The notes beneath the pieces were generated by a model. That model was given only the letters and a program-made list of their open reading frames with translations, was not told where the DNA came from and made no database searches. This document shows, one piece after another, positions 58,286-64,000 of a stretch of 64,000 bases of DNA. A program made the position numbers and the translations under genes. The stretch is from Linnemannia schmuckeri. Taxonomy: Eukaryota; Mortierellomycota; Mortierellomycetes; Mortierellales; Mortierellaceae. Location of the stretch: positions 3,100,001 through 3,164,000 of the forward strand of contig JANATG010000001.1 in NCBI GenBank assembly GCA_029449235.1, in the 5' to 3' direction. The first letter of the stretch is position 1. The number at the start of each line of letters is the position of its first letter.

Positions 58286-60974
58286 TCATCGACACATCAT
58301 ATCATAATCACGTCGGGACCGCCGACCAAATAAGAGATTATTAGCCGCAGTGGCAGCATCGGCAGCGGCGGCAGAGGCAGCCGCCTTGGCGATCATCGCA
58401 GACGTCAACACCATCGCTGGGCAGCTCTCGGGCGAATAGTAAGCCGTACGGTCTGACGATGCGGAAGTCGCGTCACTATTGCTACTACTACTACCGCTGC
58501 TGTGCGTGCTGTTGCGGCGGCGATGGGTTGGGCGATGGTCGTCGTGTAGTGGAGGTGCGCCGGTTACGATTCCGGAGAGTGGGTTGCCAAGGCTGTTTCC
58601 GCGACGGTGGCGGTTTGATTCCATCGTTGGGGCAGTTGTGGTGGAGGAAAGCGATTGCTGTTCGGGTGCGGGAACACCGTTTGCGTCGGGCAAGGAGTCG
58701 TGCTGGCGACGTTCAAGGGTCCGTCCACGACCTGTGGGCTCTCCGTTCATGTCCATGTCTTCGTCCTCGTCCTTGCGCTCATCGAGGGTGGTACGAGAAG
58801 GAGAAGGAGGACTGACAAGAACAACATCGTCAACCCGGTGAATCAATTGATCCATCCTTTCTTCATCCTCCAATTGTTGTTGACTCTGTCCAACCACAGT
58901 TCCAACCTCCAAGTCCATCTCAATATCGTTCGCATTAGTTGCCTCGCCATGATCCGGAAGCAGCTCAATCACATCCTCCTCCTCCTCTTCATTGCCCTGA
59001 CCCTCACTACTACCACTAACACTCTCGAGCTCAGCCCTCTCAACCATCTCCTGCTGCAACTGCCGCTGACGATGCTCCTCCATCATGCGCGCCATATATT
59101 GCTCGGTCTCTTCTTCCTGATCCAAAGCCAGCGACATGTTGGCCGCCGCAGTCTCGGCAGTCCGTCTCACCAGCTCCATCCAATCACCTGCGAAAAGAGG
59201 CTCGCCGCCCATTGTGTTGGGATCCAGATCAATGTCCAAGTCTGGGTGTGGCAGTTGTTCCCACTTCATGGGCTGCAGGAACTGAGACAGTGTCAAGTTC
59301 ATCAGTGCAGCTGTTGCGGAGGGGCCCATGGATGGCTCGGGCGCAGCACGGTGCTGATCTGGGCTGCTGGGTGTAGTGGACGATAGTGATTGGGTCGATT
59401 CATTCGCAGCTGCTGAAGCTGTTGCTGCTGGTTGCTGGATTCGAGGAGTCGGGGTCGAGGTTGTCGGGGTCGGGGTTGCGGGTGTTGGGGACGAGCTGAT
59501 GACCCGTAATGGTGGAGGAGGGTAAGAAGGTGGCGAGTAGATCGTTTGAGCGAAACGCTGCTGCTGGCGCTGAAGCCTAGAGATCGAGGTCATACGAGTC
59601 GTCGCAGCATTGTCACGAGGATCTGCAGCAATTGCCACGGTGGCGGCGGCAGTCGTAGGAGCGATGGATCGAGGTAGTGGAGGAAGTCCAGCAGCATTTT
59701 GCACCCCTCTCACTCCTCCAGGTGGATCCACAGGCTCTCTCCGAGCAAATCCCGCTAGTCTCCTAGCTGCATCTCCTGGAGTGCCTCCTGCACTTCCCCC
59801 TCCAGCAGCAGAATGAGGGAAGCGAACAAGTTGTTGAACCAGCTTCCCCAGATCCATGTTCATGCGCTCCTGGCCAACAACACCTTCAGTGTGAAACATC
59901 CAAAAGTGGCCATTGTTGGGAGCCTTGAGACACTGTTGACAGGGTTGGGTGATGTGGTATCCGATCACGTTTCCGCACACCCTGCAGGCGACATCGCGGA
60001 TCTTGCACTTGCAGTTGGATGTGGTGTAATCCTTGTCAATCAGCTGGACTCTGTAGTTTTTTTTTTTTTTTTTTTTTTAAGAACGGAAAAGGTTGGATGG
60101 ACATGAGTAACAATAACATAATAGAAAGAAACATTTAAAATGTTTTTCATAGGGATGATTATAAGTGAAGGAAGCACACTATTGGATATGAAAAAAAAGT
60201 AATGGAGTAATGAAACACAAACGCGGGAAAAAAAAATACTTACGAGCCGGGTGGATGATCAGTCGAGTAGAGTTCGACCGAGGTGTCCGCCAGAAGCATG
60301 GCCTTCATCCCTCGGAGACAAACAACCGCAGAACAATATCGACAGTCCATCCGACATACTGTCTTGTTATTTGTGCCACTCGGTGCACCGTTGCCACTTC
60401 CAGTATTGATGGAGTGGCTGCTGTAGCTGGAGTTGTACCGGTCACTGTTGCCACCACCGTAATAGGTGCTGCTGTAACCTGCTCCGCTGCTGTATCCTCC
60501 AAGCGTATACGAGGTTGCTGTTGACGAAGCCGTGTTGTTGTTATTGCTATTAGCGTTGCTGTAGTATTGGTACTGGGGAGGGGGGTAGTGAGGCATTCGC
60601 GCAGGGGCTGCTGAGCCACCAGTTGCAGAATTCGAAGAGGTTAAGGAAGAAGGTGGACGCTGTTGAAGGTACCGGTTGGTGTAAGAGTAAGATGGGAGGG
60701 TTGAAGGATTGATGTTGTAGGTGGTGTTGAAACTACTGGAGTAGCCTCGTGAAGAAGCACTATTGTTGGCGTTGATGCTCCCCGATGCTGATGAGGTGTT
60801 GTTTGTACTAGCCGTTGAGGCGGGTGGGGCGTTGTTGTTTGTTGTAGAGTGCCCGAGGGAGTTGGCACCAAAGGCGGAAGAGGAGGAGATTGTGTTGTAG
60901 TTGCTGGAAGAAGAGTAGTAGTTGTTACTGGCAAGGTTGTTGTTGAGGTAAAAGTCTCGGATGCTATGGGGCAT
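58286..60974 (-). CDS. FAM72-domain protein with long low-complexity arms
   Basis: Exons 60974-60244 and 60050-58286 encode 831 aa. Residues 1-200 are Ser/Asn/Tyr-rich. The FAM72 core (about 205-300) reads CRMDCRYCSAVVCLRGMKAM, LLADTSVELYSTDHPPG, then across the intron DKDYTTSNCKCKIRDVACRV, CGNVIGYHITQPCQQC and NNGHFWMFH, with its paired Cys intact. The following 530 residues are low-complexity, with acidic and Ala-rich segments. Animal FAM72A binds and regulates uracil-DNA glycosylase UNG2; whether this applies in fungi is unknown. The intron 3' end is a poly-A run followed by CTACAG. Divergent from the NAXD gene. Confidence 0.85.
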
Positions 60975-61051
60975 TGTTGTCAGAAAGAAGTGACCTAACC
61001 TCTATCTAGATCTGGTTAAGGAGACAAAGGAGAAATGAAGAAGAGAAGTGA

Positions 61052-61061
61052 GTTTATATAG
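61052..61061 (-). promoter_or_regulatory. TATA-like element of the FAM72 gene
   Basis: The minus strand reads TATATAAACT about 80 nt upstream of the ATG at 60974, a plausible core promoter element. Confidence 0.45.
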
Positions 61062-61183
61062 AAAGGGCGGGAGTGGAGACTGAATGATGAAAGAGTGAGA
61101 GGAGGTAAGGGAGAACATAAAAAAAAAAGTTGAGACACCAGATCAAAACTATCGCATGAACATGAAGCGGGCTTTCGGACTGG

Positions 61184-61184
<1 letters not shown>

Positions 61185-61231
<47 letters not shown>
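61185..61231. repeat. T47 homopolymer in the FAM72/NAXD divergent promoter
   Basis: About 47 uninterrupted T between two divergent genes only about 360 nt apart (60975-61335). Likely nucleosome-depleting; the length is uncertain in any assembly. Confidence 0.9.
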
Positions 61232-61335
61232 CTTAAACGGGCGAAGTGGAGCAATAAAACATGCACACACGCCGACGTACATAAAAAAGCGCACACCCAC
61301 TCACGTTTTGAGAAAGAGTAGAAAAATACACACGA

Positions 61336-63357
61336 ATGTCACCACCGCAACTCATCCACCTTCGCCATTCATTCTCTTCAATAATTAATGCAAAGATAGC
61401 TTCCAATCGTCCTCCTGCTAACTTATTCCCCTACGCCACCATCGCCACAACGTCTCATTCACCTCTTCGCATCAGAATAAAAGCAAGTGACGCACGCATT
61501 CTTCTCACAACAGCTCCTTCTTCTCACAACCCTCTCCTCCCTACTCATCGTCTTCTTCAAACCAACAACAGCAACAACAACAACTACTTGTTCCTATCAC
61601 GACCGATGGCAACCCTCACTCAACGACAAAAGGAGGCTACAACCATGCCCACCTACCCTGAGTACCGCTCTCTCGTCCCTCCACTCAGCGCCAGCCTGCA
61701 CAAGGGCCAAGGAGGTAAAATAATCATTTGCAGGGTCGCTTTAAGGAATTCTTTTTCTTCTTCTCTCAGCACTCTTTCGTACCTTTCTGTACTAATATTT
61801 TCTTTTTTTCGACTCAAACTTACTTGGAATCATGTCTTCTAGGTCGCGTGTGCATCCTTGGTGGTTCAAGCGAGTAAACATTATCAAGCCTCTTTTCGTA
61901 TCTGCATCGGGTCTCGTCATCATGGCACTGACACATTGATTTTTCTTCCCTTCTGTATTACTCCTTAATTTTTCGTCTTTATCAGCTACACTGGCGCACC
62001 ATACTTTAGCGCTATGTCCGCATTGCGACTCGTAAGTCCTCATAAAACAGTCCGTCCCAAAAAGTAACACGTTCTTATACGCGTGTCTGTCAAGTAAAAA
62101 TGTCTCTAACTTGTCCACATTGATATAGGGTGCGGATTTGTGCCATGTCATCTGCGATGAGGAAGCGGCAACAGCCATCAAGTCCTATTCTCCTGATTTG
62201 ATTGTCCATCCCCATATCAAGATTCGTGCCGCGAATACTGCTCAGGACAAGAAGGCCTCGAATGAAATCTGGGCACGCACCTTTGATGAAATCAATTCGT
62301 TGTTGAAGCGAGTCCATGTCCTTGTAGTTGGACCAGGTCTTTCAAGAGACAAGGGGATGCTCCAGACAGCCAAGCATGCCATTGAGGTCGCCAGGGAGCA
62401 AGATATGCCCATTGTCATCGATGCTGTAAGTTTCTCTTTAAGAGTCTTTTTTATGAGAGTTGCGCTGTTGATACCGTGCGAGTTACCAATGATTGCTCAA
62501 CCGGACATGGACATGAACAATAGGATGGCCTGTACCTCATTCAAAATGATCCCGAGATCATTAAAGGCTATAAGAAAGCAGTGATGACACCTAACCTGGT
62601 CGAGTTTAAACGTCTTTGCGACGTCATGGTAAAGTCTCGAGAGAAAACTACCTTTAACGCACAAATATTACTATGGAAAGTGGTGACTTTTCAACTTATA
62701 TTGCTCTTTATCACTACACGATAGAACGTCGATACTGAGGATGAAGAAGCTGAGCAGCCAGCTGTCCAACGTCTCTCCGAGGCACTTGGGGGTGTCATTG
62801 TCATCCAAAAGGGGAAATCTGATGTCATTTCGGATGGCCAGAAAGGTGAGCGCGTCTAGCACACTCTTGCTACCATTTTCTAGCTCATTCCTACTTTTCT
62901 ATTACTCTCAATGCAATACCGCAGTGCCATGCATACGTTACATCGCTGTTGATATCTTGTATCCCGCCAATGGAACAGGCTACTGACTGCGCTGCATGAA
63001 TGATGTTTTGTACATACTTGTTTTATAGTTCAAGCCGTCGATAACGAAGGTGGATTGAAACGATCAGGTGGTCAGGGCGATATCCTGACAGGACTGGTAG
63101 CGACCTCTTTGGCCTGGGGTCTGGCCTATGAGAAGGAAGTGTGGCAACACACCCATCCTGTCAAGCAAGAAGATGTTGCGATGACGGCTTGTTTTGGTGC
63201 TTGCGTGATTAACCGAGAGTGTTCTCGTCTTGCGTTTGAGAAGCACAAACGAGCCCTGCAATCGTCTGATGTCCTTGCTGAAATTGGGCCTTTCTTCCAT
63301 CTCTTTTACGAGAAGCCTCGTCAAAAGGCCACCTGGTCCGAAGCCATCTATGGATAA
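61336..63357 (+). CDS. NAXD: ATP-dependent (S)-NAD(P)H-hydrate dehydratase
   Basis: Seven exons: 61336-61714, 61843-61873, 61986-62031, 62129-62425, 62524-62628, 62725-62845 and 63029-63357; 435 aa. The YjeF C-terminal kinase-like fold has VCILGGSSEYTGAPYFSAMS, VLVVGPGLSRDKGM, DGLYLIQNDPEIIKGY, NLVEFKRL, GVIVIQKGKSDVISDG, and KRSGGQGDILTGLVA with the catalytic Asp. The enzyme repairs hydrated NADH and NADPH. The first 85 residues are basic and Ser/Ala-rich (MSPPQLIHLRHSFSSIINAK), a likely mitochondrial presequence. An in-frame Met (MATLTQRQ) at about residue 91 would give a cytosolic form. The second exon is only 31 nt. AATAAA follows shortly after the stop. Confidence 0.92.
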
Positions 63358-63562
63358 GATCTGCTGGGCGGTACCATACAATAAAGTGTACACACACAAA
63401 GAACTGTTTGTTGTTGACCTTTACTCGCTCTGTCTGGTCTGAAAAAAACTATTGTACTGTACTATTATTTACAAGGATAAACGACTATTTAAATCGTAAG
63501 CTGGATGTTGTTTGTTTGTTGGTGCGCCATTCGCCCGCTTTGGTCAGCTTCTGAAAGAGTCC

Positions 63563-64000
63563 TTAGACGGCGATGGCGGTATGGTGGGCTTCATGAGCAG
63601 CATGGGTGGCGGCCTTTTTGCAGGACTTGCAAGAGTTTCCTTCGCGGGTACCCTTGGTGATAACGATGCATCGGTCGCAAACGGGGTTCTCGCACTTGTC
63701 ACACTGCATCAGATGCTCACGGTCCTCGTTGCACTTTTCGCAGATCGGTCCACAGCAATATTCTTCTCTGCAGCTGTCGCACACGACTCGAGGGCAGCTA
63801 ATTTGAAAAAAAGGGGGAGGGCAGAGAAGAGGCGGAGGTGTTAAGAGGGGAAGGGTGATTGATGATCGTGAGACAAATAACTATTGATTGAGTAGTAATT
63901 GGAAGATAGGGGACTTAGGAACGAGGAAGGATATTGAAGGGGAAAGGAGGAGAACTTACAAGCGGCAGGCTTCCTTCTCGCCAGTGGCGTGACGACCACA
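63563..64000 (-). CDS. Cys-rich zinc-binding protein, C-terminal part
   Basis: The last two visible exons (64000-63960, running off the window, and 63797-63563) encode ACRFCPRVVCDSCREEYCCG, then PICEKCNEDREHLMQCDKCE, NPVCDRCIVI, NSCKSCKK and a His/Ala-rich tail (THAAHEAHH). The repeated C-x2-C pairs indicate at least two zinc sites in a RING- or PHD-like arrangement, but spacing does not match a family I can name. The N-terminal part lies outside the window. Converges on NAXD. Confidence 0.6.

Noticed and set aside
1..64000. CRISPR array, operon, or prokaryotic mobile element
   Set aside because: No regularly spaced direct repeats of that type are seen, and all genes have spliceosomal introns or eukaryotic context.

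Overview
This window is nuclear DNA from an intron-rich fungus. The protein-coding genes have short GT-AG introns (mostly about 60-150 nt, a few longer) and are clearly fungal or opisthokont (Mot1, casein kinase II alpha, striatin, SDHC, Ctf8, Lto1). A cblD/MMADHC-like cobalamin-trafficking gene and a FAM72-domain gene are present. Together with many long poly(A)/poly(T) tracts, these point by inference to an early-diverging lineage (Mucoromycota in the broad sense, plausibly Mortierella-like) rather than to Dikarya.

Left third (1-28.5 kb): the possible end of an unknown plus-strand gene, a large F-box/WD40/ubiquitin-interacting-motif gene (-), a decayed PAP2 phosphatase gene (-), an 11-exon MOT1 gene (+), a small secreted His/Cys-rich peptide gene (-), a glutaminyl cyclase (-), an MMADHC-like gene (-) divergent from a striatin gene (+), succinate dehydrogenase cytochrome b (+), and a DUF4246 gene (-) broken by three stops and a one-base deletion.

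Middle (28.5-36 kb): a repeat island. It holds long A and T tracts, pentamer and tetramer microsatellites, two head-to-tail copies of the 3' part of a non-LTR retrotransposon, and a third fragment of the same element split by a tRNA-derived SINE with an exact 15-bp target-site duplication. It also holds a 1.3-kb element whose two halves carry GTTGCC motifs in opposite orientation, and two intact tRNA genes (Arg-ACG, Gly-GCC), each with a retrotransposon copy just upstream in the same relative orientation.

Right part (36-64 kb): a 54-residue secreted peptide gene (-), 2-isopropylmalate synthase (-), LTO1 (+), CTF8 (-), an MDR-family oxidoreductase (+), an SDF2-like MIR-domain ER protein (-), a mitochondrial-type DEAD-box helicase (-), casein kinase II alpha (-), a bHLH protein (+), an M49-type dipeptidyl peptidase III with a pentapeptide zinc motif (+), a FAM72-domain protein (-), NAD(P)H-hydrate dehydratase (+) and the end of a Cys-rich zinc-binding protein (-).

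The genes do not form an operon or an obvious cluster. Functional links are loose: transcription and chromatid cohesion (Mot1, Ctf8), signalling (CK2 alpha, striatin), mitochondrial metabolism (SDHC, helicase) and metabolite repair or vitamin handling (NAXD, MMADHC). Exon boundaries were assigned by reading frame and GT/AG sites. They are internally consistent (total coding lengths divide by three) but not confirmed by transcripts.
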